Assembly (NCBI GenBank): GCA_963971535.1
Contig: CAXASK010000014.1
Location: 1,019,805 to 1,083,804, forward strand
Length of the DNA stretch: 64,000 nt
Direction: 5' to 3'
Source of the DNA: Notolepis coatsorum
Taxonomy: Eukaryota; Chordata; Actinopteri; Aulopiformes; Paralepididae
Program-made: the position numbers and the translations under genes
The notes under the pieces: model-generated
What the model was told of the DNA's origin: nothing
Seen by the model: only the letters and a program-made list of their open reading frames with translations
Databases searched by the model: none
Shown: in pieces, positions 57,001 through 58,836 of the stretch
How the letters are laid out: each line of letters opens with the position of its first letter
How positions within the stretch are numbered: position 1 is the stretch's first letter

Positions 57001-57402
57001 AAATTTTCTGTTAATTCCCCAAAAAAAGTACACAAATGTGGCTGGGGCAACTGATTCACTCAGCATGAATAGGTCAATAAAAACAATACACGCATTAAAA
57101 AAATAAATAAAATCGTTTTAGTTTTACGTAGATTAATTTAGATTATAATCGATTCTAACATATTCAAATCGATGCATCGAATCGAACACATTAGAATCGA
57201 TGCATTTCTATTAATCGATGCATCGTTACACCCCTAGTCCTAACTAGTGTTTGGTGCTCCTAAGTGTTTGTTGGTGTTGTTGGCCTGTGTGTTGTAGGTG
57301 AAGAATGCCGGCAGGAAGCTGGGTCGGCGATGTGACATGTGCTCCAACTATGAGAAGCAACTCCAGGTCATCCAGGGTCAGGAGGCGGAGACACGAGATC
57401 AG
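3594..57402 (+). CDS. rabep1: Rabaptin-5 (Rab GTPase-binding effector protein 1), exons 1-10, 3' end outside window
   Basis: Ten exons join in frame through GT-AG introns: 3594-3636, 15800-15928, 17701-17904, 19862-20022, 37677-37796, 38436-38571, 44845-45023, 51395-51505, 54103-54558 and 57298-57402. They total 1644 nt, or 548 codons. The predicted protein matches mammalian rabaptin-5 in order, for example FNQKRAKLKELFLSKE, QAEMENIK, TKQEAIDQVRNQW, AEKLRSVVMPME, EKSCRTDLEMYVAVLNTQK, FLESQRLLMRDMQR, DESDFGPLVGAD, KAMTPEQEETASLLSS and GRRCDMCSNYEKQL. Known role: a coiled-coil effector that binds Rab4 near its N-terminus and Rab5 at its C-terminus, pairs with the Rab5 exchange factor Rabex-5, and supports early-endosome fusion and recycling. 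The Rab5-binding end is not in the window. The family is about 860 residues, so roughly 310 remain downstream. No disabling change was seen in the ten exons. Confidence 0.96.
4017..4162 (-). repeat. LINE 3' tail, reverse orientation
   Basis: Reverse complement of the shared tail, starting with GATTGATTGATTGAAC (the CAAT tail) and ending near CCCATTTTCAATTCATC. Followed by a short (GAT)n at about 4168-4190. Confidence 0.7.
4283..4586 (+). repeat. LINE 3' UTR/tail
   Basis: Forward copy, tail from 4441 to TTTTCAATCAATCAATTC. A hairpin follows directly (GTGTCTCCCAATAT/ATATTGGGAGACAC, about 4591-4631). Wider inverted sequence around it (AGTCCAACATGATGATGA at about 4663-4680 against the reverse at about 4220-4255) suggests the LINE tail inserted into an older inverted-repeat element. 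Confidence 0.6.
4850..5711. other. Intron 1: decayed hAT-like sequence then unassigned
   Basis: 4850-5215 resembles the GCAGCGATTCGG/CGATTTAGATTTCGATTC type of decayed hAT MITE. 5216-5711 holds nothing I recognise; an open frame at 5223-5456 has no family resemblance. Confidence 0.3.
5712..7878. repeat. Intron 1 minisatellite, ~20-bp unit CACACACCTGACGTTAGCC
   Basis: About 2.17 kb, on the order of 105-110 units of 19-22 bp. Variants are TTAGCC/TTAACC, CACACA/CACACACA and a few shortened units. Nearly every unit keeps TGACGTTA, whose TGACGT is the half-site of CRE/ATF elements. It lies 2.1 kb into the first intron. Confidence 0.95.
7879..8063. other. Intron 1 unique sequence
   Basis: About 185 bases without recognisable features between the minisatellite and a hAT-like insertion. 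Confidence 0.3.
8064..9065. mobile_element. hAT-like non-autonomous element (outer of a nested pair)
   Basis: Ends TAGTGTTGTCACGATAC and GATATTTTTGACAACACTA are inverted. The flanks are the perfect 8-bp duplication CTCTGACC (8056-8063 and 9066-9073), the hAT hallmark. It is interrupted by another element at 8131-8531. No transposase frame seen. Confidence 0.88.
8131..8531. mobile_element. hAT-like MITE nested in 8064-9065
   Basis: Ends TAGTGATGCACCGATGTG and CGATATATCGTGCATCACTA, flanked by ATTCTATA on both sides (8123-8130, 8532-8539). The centre is poly(A)/poly(T). It is younger than its host element. A truncated relative lies at 10312-10626. Confidence 0.88.
9074..10311. other. Intron 1 unassigned
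   Basis: No exon-like or known repeat structure recognised. Contains a short (GA)n near 9647-9660 and poly(C) runs near 9508 and 9988. Open frames here look random. Confidence 0.3.
10312..10626. mobile_element. Truncated copy of the 8131-type hAT MITE
   Basis: Begins TAGTGATGCACCGATGTG and matches the 8131-8531 element almost base for base up to CGGCCATATCGG. There another element abuts, so the right end is missing. Confidence 0.8.
10627..11243. mobile_element. hAT-like MITE with long internal palindrome, right end missing
   Basis: Starts TAGGGATGTCCCGATCACG. Two arms of about 190 bases, including CAACAAACATGACCATGTTC and its reverse complement, face each other across 10755-11242. The intact relative is 57510-58199. 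This copy lacks the right terminus. Confidence 0.8.
11244..11617. other. Intron 1, small inverted motifs
   Basis: Contains ACTCGCCAGACTGGCGAGT (11444-11462) and related ACTCGCCAAATG/CATTTGGCGAGT pairs to about 11515, probably a decayed MITE. The rest is unassigned. Confidence 0.35.
11618..12075 (+). mobile_element. SINE-like tRNA-headed repeat, ~450 bp
   Basis: tRNA-like head with box A TGGCGCAGTGGGC and box B GGGTTCGAGCC, followed by a conserved body and a tail of TGGGATGGGAGAAAAATAG type ending in A runs. Relatives lie at 42616-43109 (reverse, with target duplications) and 47440-47850. Box A/B spacing is tRNA-like, but the unit is dispersed and longer than a tRNA. Confidence 0.75.
12371..12711. 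mobile_element. hAT-like MITE (GATGCATCGTTACACCCCTA end), left end lost
   Basis: Right end ATGCATCGTTACACCCCTA and a flanking ATAAATAC duplication (12363-12370, 12712-12719). It matches 56866-57236, but its first 40-50 bases are absent. Contains a (TA)n run near 12577-12611. Confidence 0.82.
13396..13969. mobile_element. Palindromic MITE pair, CAGTGTTTCCCACAGG ends
   Basis: Ends CAGTGTTTCCCACAGGATTT and AATCCTGTGGGAAACACTG are inverted. Inside, a second inverted repeat (CCCAATCCTCTCCTCGAAGC against GCTTCGAGGAGAGGATTGGG, about 13593-13770) forms almost a full hairpin around a short loop. A second, interrupted copy lies at 43858-44341. Confidence 0.82.
14190..14370 (+). repeat. L2-like LINE 3' end
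   Basis: TTATTATTATT run, then TTGTACAGCACTTTGG and GTGCTCTATAAATAGTGG, the typical stem-like 3' end of L2-group LINEs. Similar ends occur near 15410, 39560-39660 and 39955-40030. Confidence 0.55.
15279..15739. mobile_element. hAT-like MITE, TTCGAAGCTTCG family
   Basis: Ends TAGGGCTGACCTTCGAATTT and TATTTAAGACAGCCCTA, with perfect flanking GAGGACTC (15271-15278, 15740-15747). Repeated GAAGCTTCG motifs inside. It ends 60 bases before exon 2. Related copies at 39262-39520 and 39929-41201. Confidence 0.88.
15800..15928 (+). CDS. rabep1: rabep1 exon 2
   Basis: 129 nt between gacccag and gtaagt, covering residues 15-58 (first and last codons shared with neighbours). It encodes VLQQRVAALEQERSEFIKLK then a QQLE-type heptad run ending LKELFLSKE, the first coiled coil of rabaptin-5. 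In the family this N-terminal region belongs to the Rab4-binding segment. It lies 12 kb from exon 1. Confidence 0.96.
15946..16885 (+). mobile_element. piggyBac-type MITE, copy A
   Basis: Starts TTAACCCTTTGATCGCCGG and ends CCGGCGATTAAAGGGTTAA. TTAA at both edges plus CCCTTT/AAAGGG termini is the piggyBac signature. About 940 bp with no transposase domain. Inserted 17 bases after the exon 2 donor. Copies B, C and D are at 45229-47248, 47944-48901 and 55056-56014 (reverse). Confidence 0.85.
16886..17182. other. Intron 2 unassigned
   Basis: About 300 bases, AT-rich towards the end, no recognisable feature apart from the left target duplication of the following SINE. Confidence 0.3.
17183..17368 (+). 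mobile_element. tRNA-derived SINE (short)
   Basis: Box A-like GGGTGGCGCACCACG and box B GGGTTCGACTCCGG, then a TCTCTCTCTC body and an A-rich end with CAATAAAGC. Flanked by AAAAGAAAAT (17173-17182, 17369-17378). Confidence 0.82.
17379..17700. other. End of intron 2
   Basis: Unique sequence leading to a normal C/T-rich acceptor; no repeat recognised. Confidence 0.4.
17701..17904 (+). CDS. rabep1: rabep1 exon 3
   Basis: 204 nt after a C/T-rich acceptor (ccctccccag), ending AAAG before gtacac. It encodes ELKRQAASLEESQTE through QAEMENIKEVATVTE to EEVASLQAIMK, matching the mammalian AEMENIKAIATVSENTKQEAIDEV region. It continues the N-terminal coiled coil. Acceptor and donor are ordinary, unlike those of the next two exons. 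Confidence 0.96.
18110..18380. repeat. AT-rich low-complexity DNA, TACATA/ATATAGTA motifs
   Basis: Irregular TACATACATA and ATAATATAGTA-like repeats in intron 3, no fixed period. Confidence 0.6.
18381..18564. repeat. ~52-bp tandem repeat, about 3.5 copies
   Basis: AGAGATTAAACATCTAGAG then CAGCTCCTATCTTCACAGTA repeats with small variations, running directly into the 38-bp array. Confidence 0.85.
18565..19371 (+). repeat. 38-bp minisatellite derived from the exon 4 splice acceptor (array A)
   Basis: About 21 units: GTTTAACAGTCTGGTCTCAC then TCTTGTCTCAG, followed by ACACAGT or ACACTGT. The real junction is CTGGTTCTCAG|ACACGGTGTG, so each unit holds a branch-like TTTAAC, a pyrimidine tract, CAG and about nine exon-like bases. 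The last unit (to 19371) has ACACGGTGTT, closest to the exon. Because 38 is not a multiple of 3, reading on from a unit in the exon 3 phase meets TAA (in GTTTAA) in the third unit. Confidence 0.9.
19372..19518. other. Spacer between acceptor arrays A and B
   Basis: 147 bases of AT-rich sequence of unknown origin, apparently inserted into or left between two acceptor-derived arrays. Confidence 0.4.
19519..19861 (+). repeat. 24-bp minisatellite of exon 4 acceptors (array B), in frame with exon 4
   Basis: A 22-base first unit, twelve identical 24-base units (TGTTCAACAGTCTCTGG then TTCTCAG) and a 33-base final unit that ends in the true acceptor. Decoy TCTCAGs end at 19540 and every 24 bases to 19828; the true one ends at 19861. 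With exon 3 ending in one codon base, each unit reads VFNSLWFS and the last VFNSLWSPWFS, without stops, into exon 4. Confidence 0.92.
19862..20022 (+). CDS. rabep1: rabep1 exon 4 (with a stop-free in-frame 5' extension possible)
   Basis: 161 nt from ttctcag to AAGAAG|gtgagt, encoding DTVCEYEMQFHQRLEQERAQ through EMGELRRRL to EEENLEDAMKK. It matches mammalian DYEHQFHLRLEQERTQW and EEENLENEMKK. The frame stays open upstream to 19540 across a 24-bp repeat whose units each end in TCTCAG. Any of 13 upstream CAGs would lengthen this exon by 33 + 24n nt (up to 321 nt) in frame, adding repeats of VFNSLWFS. The 161-nt form is chosen because it matches the conserved protein exactly. Confidence 0.94.
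20083..20288 (+). repeat. LINE 3' UTR/tail
   Basis: Shared family tail from 20133 to the TTTTCAATCAATTCAATCAA end, 60 bases into intron 4. Confidence 0.7.
20396..21661. mobile_element. hAT-like element with perfect target duplication
   Basis: Ends CAGGGTTCGAAATTAACG and GTTAATTTCTAACCCTG, flanked by CAACCAGG (20388-20395, 21662-21669). The right part carries CGTGACCCCAAAATCGTGA then GTGAACCGTCCCACCCCTA, the end of another hAT family, suggesting nesting. No intact transposase. Confidence 0.85.
21670..21934. other. Junction region before the giant array
   Basis: Contains a duplicated AAAGTGTTATTTATTTACTG motif (21739, 21787). At the end is the terminal fragment of the CAGTGTTTCCC MITE family (ATCCTAGGGGAAACACTG, to 21934), which abuts the first 45-bp unit directly. 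Confidence 0.55.
21935..37686 (+). repeat. Giant 45-bp minisatellite: 350 tandem copies of the exon 5 3' splice site
   Basis: Length 15,752 bases = 350 x 45 + 2; the two extra T are near 27665. The unit reads ACTAAGTCCTTGTGTG, TTTTGTCTCTG, TCCTGAAGGCTCAGGAGG. It contains a branch-like CTAAG about 30 bases before the AG, a T-rich tract, the acceptor AAG (or GAG) and GCTCAGGAGG copied from exon 5. The last unit is the functional exon 5 acceptor. Main variants are AAG/GAG and GCTCAG/GCTCAC/GCTCAT; rare ones are GTCGTGAAG, CCTCAAG and CCTTGGGTG. Blocks of variants recur at 63-unit and 111-unit spacing. Long open frames on both strands are by-products of a 45-bp period. Confidence 0.98.
37677..37796 (+). 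CDS. rabep1: rabep1 exon 5, begins inside the last unit of the 45-bp array
   Basis: 120 nt, 40 codons in phase 0: AHEDAEKLRSVVMPMEQE through KLSSAEDRVKDLEASE, donor gtgagc. The mammalian equivalent begins AQEDAEKLRSVVMPMEKEI. Its acceptor (TCCTGAAG) and first ten coding bases are part of unit 350 of the upstream satellite. The second codon is CAT (His) where mammals have Gln; array units carry CAG, CAC or CAT at that spot. The exon therefore shares its first three codons with a concerted-evolving satellite. Confidence 0.95.
38070..38375. mobile_element. Palindromic MITE in intron 5
   Basis: Arms with GTAGAAAGCTATCTGGCTGC / GCAGCCAGATGGCTTTCTAC and CACAATGAATGGAAG / CTTCCATTCATTGTG form an inverted repeat of about 90 bases per arm around a short loop (about 38250). 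It stands about 60 bases before exon 6. Confidence 0.7.
38436..38571 (+). CDS. rabep1: rabep1 exon 6
   Basis: 136 nt after a normal acceptor (ttgttttgcag), donor gtaggc. It encodes VKELNHVLEAEKSCRTDLEM, YVAVLNTQKAVLQEDAEKL and RKELHE, nearly identical to the mammalian protein. This is part of the central coiled coil. No tandem repeat abuts this exon. Confidence 0.96.
38762..39245 (+). mobile_element. hAT (Buster/ZBED5-like) deletion derivative
   Basis: Ends TAGGGCTGCAACTAATGAC and TAATCGTTGCAGCCCTA, flanked by GTGGCCAG (38754-38761, 39246-39253). From about 38909 it encodes CESGFSALVQLKTEQRNRLD then IEHDLRVALR, the C-terminal dimerisation segment of Buster-type hAT transposases (the ZBED5 family). 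An inverted copy of this segment (39080-39125) makes a hairpin. Confidence 0.88.
39262..39560. mobile_element. Partial TTCGAAGCTTCG-family hAT MITE
   Basis: Starts TAGGGCCGTCTTAAATACTT with GAAGCTTCGTTCGATGGGCA, and shares GATGAGGTCGGACTCGGCAC with the element at 15279-15739 in reverse order. The opposite terminus is not seen. Confidence 0.65.
39560..39660 (+). repeat. L2-like LINE 3' end
   Basis: TTAAGTGCTTTGAGATACC then GTAAGGCGCTATATAAAATA and a TTATTATTA end. Confidence 0.6.
39661..39802. repeat. 36-bp tandem repeat, 4 copies
   Basis: AGAGATTAGTGAGGCCAG then TCTAATGATAACAACACT repeated. A related single copy at 38699-38740 suggests origin from local intron 6 sequence. Confidence 0.9.
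39929..41201. mobile_element. hAT-like element of the TTCGAAG family with internal insertions
   Basis: Ends TAGGGCTGACCTTCGAATTT and GTATTTAAGACAGCCCTA, flanked by AAAAGCAG (39921-39928, 41202-41209). Inside are an L2-like tail (39955-40030), a common fish repeat motif CTGACGCTTTTATCCAAAGC (40553-40572) with following conserved repeat sequence, and a (CA)n run. Confidence 0.82.
40997..41066. repeat. (CA)n microsatellite, about 34 repeats
   Basis: Uninterrupted CA dinucleotides followed by T-rich DNA. Confidence 0.98.
41380..41600. repeat. ~36-38-bp tandem repeat, about 5-6 copies
   Basis: ACAATACACATTACATTGC then AATGCATATTCACA repeats with alternating CATC/CACA joints. It includes a palindromic TGCAATGCATATT core. 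Confidence 0.85.
41690..42068 (+). mobile_element. L2-like LINE fragment, internally deleted
   Basis: Encodes an RT segment (SAAFDTIDHGILIDRLENLV then GFSEHVLSWFKTY) and then jumps to a 3' UTR ending GTGCTATACAAATAAAG and TTATTATTA. The D in AAFDTIDH belongs to the first catalytic RT block. Heavily deleted and inactive. Confidence 0.82.
42069..42604. other. Intron 6 unassigned
   Basis: No exon or classified repeat recognised. 42414-42604 has a decayed-repeat look but no clear termini. Confidence 0.3.
42616..43109 (-). mobile_element. SINE-like tRNA-headed repeat, reverse copy
   Basis: Same family as 11618-12075. In the minus sense it reads GGGCGGCTAGGTGGTGTAG at the head (43109 side) and ends in A-rich sequence on the left. 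The flanks CTTTCAGGTCC plus T-run occur on both sides (about 42607 and 43111), a target duplication expected for retroposition. Confidence 0.82.
43207..43650. mobile_element. hAT-like MITE of GAGTCC repeats
   Basis: Left end CAGTGTTGTAGTCGAGTCAC is inverted relative to right end GAGAGTCACTACACCGCTG. The body is full of GAGTCCGAGTC motifs. No exact target duplication seen. Confidence 0.65.
43858..44341. mobile_element. Second CAGTGTTTCCC palindromic MITE, interrupted
   Basis: Same arms as 13396-13969 (CAGTGTTTCCCACAGGATTT at left; CACCAGCACACCT and its inverse in the middle). About 110 bases of A-rich sequence are inserted at the hairpin tip (44130-44238), and the right terminus is lost. Confidence 0.72.
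44600..44843 (+). repeat. Polypyrimidine tract before exon 7
   Basis: About 245 bases of almost pure TCCTCC/TTCTCC on the + strand, ending in CCCCCAG at the exon 7 acceptor. Ten to fifteen times longer than a usual splice tract; AT-rich DNA precedes it. Confidence 0.95.
44845..45023 (+). CDS. rabep1: rabep1 exon 7
   Basis: 179 nt, from cccccag at the end of a ~245-base pyrimidine tract to GACCAG|gtactc. It encodes VCHMLELERQQHNQLKHTWQ, RANDQFLESQRLLMRDMQR and IENVLSSEQLRQVEEMKRKD, matching mammalian HLLEQERQQHNQLKHTWQKANDQ and onward. It ends the N-terminal coiled-coil block. Confidence 0.96.
45856..46795. mobile_element. hAT non-autonomous element nested in piggyBac copy B
   Basis: Ends CATAGGTGTCAAACTCA and TGAGTTTGACACCCCTG, flanked by ATGTAGAT (45848-45855, 46796-46803). 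It contains GGCCCGCGGGCCAAATCCGG near the left end. A LINE tail (46181-46312) lies inside, giving a three-level nest. Confidence 0.9.
46181..46312 (+). repeat. LINE 3' tail nested in the hAT element
   Basis: Shared tail GAATTGAAAATGGGGGACC to GCAATCTGTTAATTAAAG. Confidence 0.75.
46899..47027 (+). repeat. LINE 3' tail, very short copy
   Basis: Starts mid-tail at GATGTAAACAAGACG and ends in CAATCAATCAATCAATC, inserted in piggyBac copy B. Confidence 0.75.
47263..47311 (+). pseudogene. rabep1: Partial duplicate of rabep1 exon 8 acceptor and first codons (decoy exon)
   Basis: CTGGTGTTTCTTTGATTCTAG followed by GAGGAGGAGGAGTAGAAG corresponds to the real site at 51374-51414 (CTGGTGTTTCTTTGACCCTAG then five GAG codons and CAGGAG). 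The copy keeps tract, TAG acceptor and four Glu codons, then has TAG where the real exon has CAG after its Glu run. In the exon 7 phase it would end translation after four codons. Similarity fades after about 40-50 bases and no donor is evident. Confidence 0.7.
47312..47440. other. GGCCTTGTCCAGAC repeat end
   Basis: Starts GGCCTTGTCCAGACGAAAAT. The inverse GTCTGGACAAGGCC occurs at 51340-51353 and 12089-12102, so this is a terminus of a dispersed DNA repeat. Whether 47312-51353 was once a single element holding later insertions is unclear. Confidence 0.45.
47440..47850 (+). mobile_element. SINE-like repeat, head-truncated
   Basis: Begins at box B (GCTGGGTTCGAGCCCAGCTC) and follows the 11618-12075 family to GATGGGAGAAAAACGGAGG. 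The tRNA-like 5' part is missing. Confidence 0.72.
47944..48901 (+). mobile_element. piggyBac-type MITE, copy C
   Basis: TTAACACTTTGGTCGCCAGG at the left and GGCGACCATAGTGTTAA at the right, TTAA on both sides, about 958 bp. The body matches copies A and D, including a preserved ~80-codon open frame at 48026-48274. Confidence 0.86.
48902..49819. other. Intron 7 unassigned with local duplication
   Basis: A block containing ATCAAGCTCAATGGCTTCTG and CACGAACGCAACTACTCTG (49318-49365) recurs at 49558-49605 with a few changes, about 240 bases apart. Otherwise nothing recognised. Confidence 0.4.
49828..50820. mobile_element. hAT-like MITE, TAGGGATGCCCCGATCACG family
   Basis: Ends TAGGGATGCCCCGATCACG and CGATCGATCGGGGCATCCCTA-type terminus, flanked by GATCAAAT (49820-49827, 50821-50828). 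Internal blocks around AGCTAGCCAGCTAGATAAC and AAACTAAAGTGAATAGTTTA occur twice (about 50225-50300 and 50445-50515). Confidence 0.85.
50829..51297 (-). mobile_element. 5'-truncated L1/Tx1-clade LINE 3' end
   Basis: On the minus strand it encodes YLIKILLVAARKALTKLWY then RVEAPTKEQWTEI, the C-terminal motif of L1/Tx1 ORF2 proteins, followed by a 3' UTR and poly(A) (poly(T) at about 50830-50870 on +). TAGATCAAATACTTT occurs on both sides (50819-50833, 51299-51313), a 15-bp target duplication that includes the hAT end, so it is younger than the hAT. Confidence 0.85.
51395..51505 (+). CDS. rabep1: rabep1 exon 8
   Basis: 111 nt, 37 codons in phase 0, acceptor gaccctag, donor gtacag. It starts with five Glu codons, then QERLNQTDVQEGDAGDQTEP and LDDFYLGLSVEE. 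It is the acidic, poorly conserved linker after the coiled coil, in the place of mammalian EDDEQQRLNKRK. Conservation is weak, so the call rests on phase, splice sites and position. A stop-bearing copy of its acceptor and first codons lies at 47263-47311. Confidence 0.88.
51547..51570. repeat. (GATA)n microsatellite
   Basis: Six GATA units 40 bases after exon 8, preceded by a short (GGAGAT)n. Confidence 0.95.
51630..53055. repeat. ~30-bp minisatellite of TTAACCCTTT/AAAGGGTTAA ends
   Basis: About 47 units of 30-32 bp: GGCAGTGAAAGGGTTAACC with joints such as TTCTGTCGTGT, GTTTGGTAGTGTGATAGTA and TGTGTATTGTCG. It starts with TTAACCCTTTCACTGCC facing the opposite way, so the first 50 bases form an inverted pair. 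Four- to six-unit blocks repeat as a higher-order pattern. Confidence 0.93.
53056..53514. other. Intron 8 unassigned
   Basis: No feature recognised in about 460 bases of AT-rich sequence. Confidence 0.3.
53515..54100 (+). repeat. CT-rich polypyrimidine tract before exon 9
   Basis: About 590 bases of CTCTCT, TTTCTTTC and CCCCCCTCCC with scattered G, running to the exon 9 acceptor (CTCCTAG). Very long for a splice tract, and potentially triplex/H-DNA-forming because it is nearly pure pyrimidine over long runs. Confidence 0.95.
54103..54558 (+). CDS. rabep1: rabep1 exon 9 (GGA-binding and caspase-site region)
   Basis: 456 nt, 152 codons in phase 0, acceptor ctcctag after a ~590-base pyrimidine tract, donor GAG|gtgggg. 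It includes HSLD (residues 373-376) and DESD (424-427), the two known caspase-3 cleavage motifs of mammalian rabaptin-5. FGPLV (428-432) is the known ligand of the GGA-adaptin GAE ear. SYKAKSAG, KAMTPEQEETASLLSS and GYRLVSDSEWNLLQ are also conserved. The exon is strongly GC-rich compared with its AT-rich introns. Motif functions are established for mammals and inferred here by identity. Confidence 0.97.
54568..56075. repeat. 33-42-bp minisatellite starting beside the exon 9 donor
   Basis: Units of GAGTTGGGGTCAGATTAATC then AATAACAAAGTCATT with optional TTTAACA. They begin ten bases after the exon 9 GT (donor context GAGGTGGGGGGAGTTGGGG). About 13 units lie before a piggyBac insertion at 55056 and one or two after it. 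Confidence 0.9.
55056..56014 (-). mobile_element. piggyBac-type MITE, copy D, inserted in the minisatellite
   Basis: TTAACACTTTAAGTGCCG at the left and GGCAATCAAAGTGTTAAC at the right, bounded by TTAA. Reverse orientation relative to copies A-C (CTTCTTTGCAGAGCTATAAC on the minus strand). The array's own unit supplies TTTTAACA, so a TTAA target was available in most units. Confidence 0.86.
56150..56831. repeat. 48-bp minisatellite, 14 nearly identical copies
   Basis: CAAGCTGTGTGCCACTCGG then TCTGTGTGAGGTGCAGCTGG and CCTGCTATA. Only one substitution (GTCCCACTC at 56401) is visible in 14 units, so the array is very young or strongly homogenised. Period divisible by 3 leaves spurious open frames on both strands. 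Confidence 0.95.
56866..57236. mobile_element. hAT-like MITE (TAGGGGTGTAACGATGC ends)
   Basis: Ends TAGGGGTGTAACGATGCG and GATGCATCGTTACACCCCTA, with imperfect flanks CTCTTAAC / GTCCTAAC. Full-length relative of 12371-12711. It lies 61 bases before exon 10. Confidence 0.83.
57298..57402 (+). CDS. rabep1: rabep1 exon 10, last exon in window
   Basis: 105 nt, 35 codons in phase 0, acceptor gtgttgtag, donor gtgacc. It encodes VKNAGRKLGRRCDMCSNYEK then QLQVIQGQEAETRDQ, matching mammalian NAGNKLGRRCDMCSNYEKQLQGI and EAETRDQ. The next mammalian exon (starting VKKLQLMLRQ) was looked for in 57403-64000 and not found, so intron 10 exceeds 6.5 kb. Confidence 0.96.
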
Positions 57403-57509
57403 GTGACCGCTCCCCTCCAGCCTGAGATGATCAGATTAGCCAGTGGGATATCATTGGTGTCTATTTGTAATATAGCCCTCATGGGTAAACCCCCCCCTTG
57501 CATCACAAC

Positions 57510-58199
57510 TAGGGATGTCCCGATCACGTTTTTTTGCTCCCGATCATGTGATTTTGAGTATCTACCGATACCGATATTTCCCGATCCGATCAAATTATTA
57601 TTATTATTTTTTTTTAACTTATTATTTTTTATTCAACAAACATGACCATGTTCACGTCTTAAACTCATACTGAGGCCTTAGTTTTGGTTTTAAATTGCAT
57701 ATCATCATTCATTTATTTATTGTCACACAGCAGAAGAATTTTGCCAAAACAAACCAATAGTAACCAACCAGCTGCAGAACGGCAGACCAGCCACACACTC
57801 AGACCTAAACGCATTTCCTTTGATTTAATTATACATCAAATGATTTATGAAGTTAAATGTTCACCTGGATAACATCAACATTCAGGGTGAATGTAATGTG
57901 AGAAATTGGGATTAAAAAAATAAAAATTTGGGTCTGAGATTGTGGCTGATCTGCTGTTCTGCAGCTGGATACTATTGGTTTGTTTTGGCAAAATTCTTCT
58001 GCTCTGTGTGACAATAAATAAATGAATGATTATATGCAATTTAAAACCAAAACTAAGGCCTCAGTATGAGTTTAAGACGTGAACATGGTCATGTTTGTTG
58101 AATAAAAAAATAAATAAAAAAAAATTGCTGATTTTCTTTCTTTCTTTTTTGCCAATCCCGATCTTCGGAAAATCACGTGATTGGATCGAGACATCCCTA
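57510..58199. mobile_element. hAT-like MITE with long palindrome
   Basis: Ends TAGGGATGTCCCGATCACG and GGATCGAGACATCCCTA, flanked by ATCACAAC (57502-57509, 58200-58207). Long arms (CAACAAACATGACCATG and inverse) occupy 57636-58100. Intact counterpart of 10627-11243. Confidence 0.88.
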
Positions 58200-58309
58200 A
58201 TCACAACACTTTTGGAATGGAATCTTGTAACCTATTCTACATATTCAAATGGCTGGTTGGTTCTAGGGTTCCTCCAGTTTGCTCTGAACTAGGAAAACCT
58301 GCTTTTTCC

Positions 58310-58760
58310 TTTTGATGCTTGAACACCTGGAATGCCCTCCGACTGACTCTGAAGCTGAAGGTTCGTCCTTCTCTTGCTGCTTTTAAAAGTATGATCTGCA
58401 ACTAGGGGTGTCCGATATTATCGGCCGATATTGGCATTCAAATGTAATATCGGAAATCTTTATTTACCCAGGCAAGCAAGTAAGAACAAATTCTTATTTA
58501 TTGTCAAAAGTATGCAAATGTTGTGTAAATTCCATGACAAGAGATATGTAATGTTAATTACCTGAAATTATTCCGTTTTTTTGGGGGGGGGGGCACATAT
58601 ATCGGTATCAGAAATTAAGAGTTGGACAATATCGGTATATCGGATATCGGTAAAAAAGCCAATATCGAACATCCCTATCTGCAACCACTGTGTCGACTCA
58701 ACTGGCTTAGCTGATTTTTTATAGTTTATTATTATATATTTTTTTATTATTATTGTGTTT
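58310..58760 (+). mobile_element. LINE ORF2 C-terminal fragment split by a hAT MITE
   Basis: NTWNALRLTLKLKVRPSLAA then FKSMIC is read at about 58322-58400, a typical WNALP..F-K tail of L2/CR1-type ORF2. It is interrupted by 58403-58677 and continues after it. Confidence 0.6.
58403..58677. mobile_element. hAT-like MITE, TATCGG-rich
   Basis: Ends TAGGGGTGTCCGATATTATC and CCAATATCGAACATCCCTA, flanked by TCTGCAAC (58395-58402, 58678-58685). Same family as 2077-2347. Confidence 0.9.
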
Positions 58761-58799
58761 TTGGTCGATTTTTATTGGTTTTTACTACCGGGCAGTATG

Positions 58800-58836
<37 letters not shown>
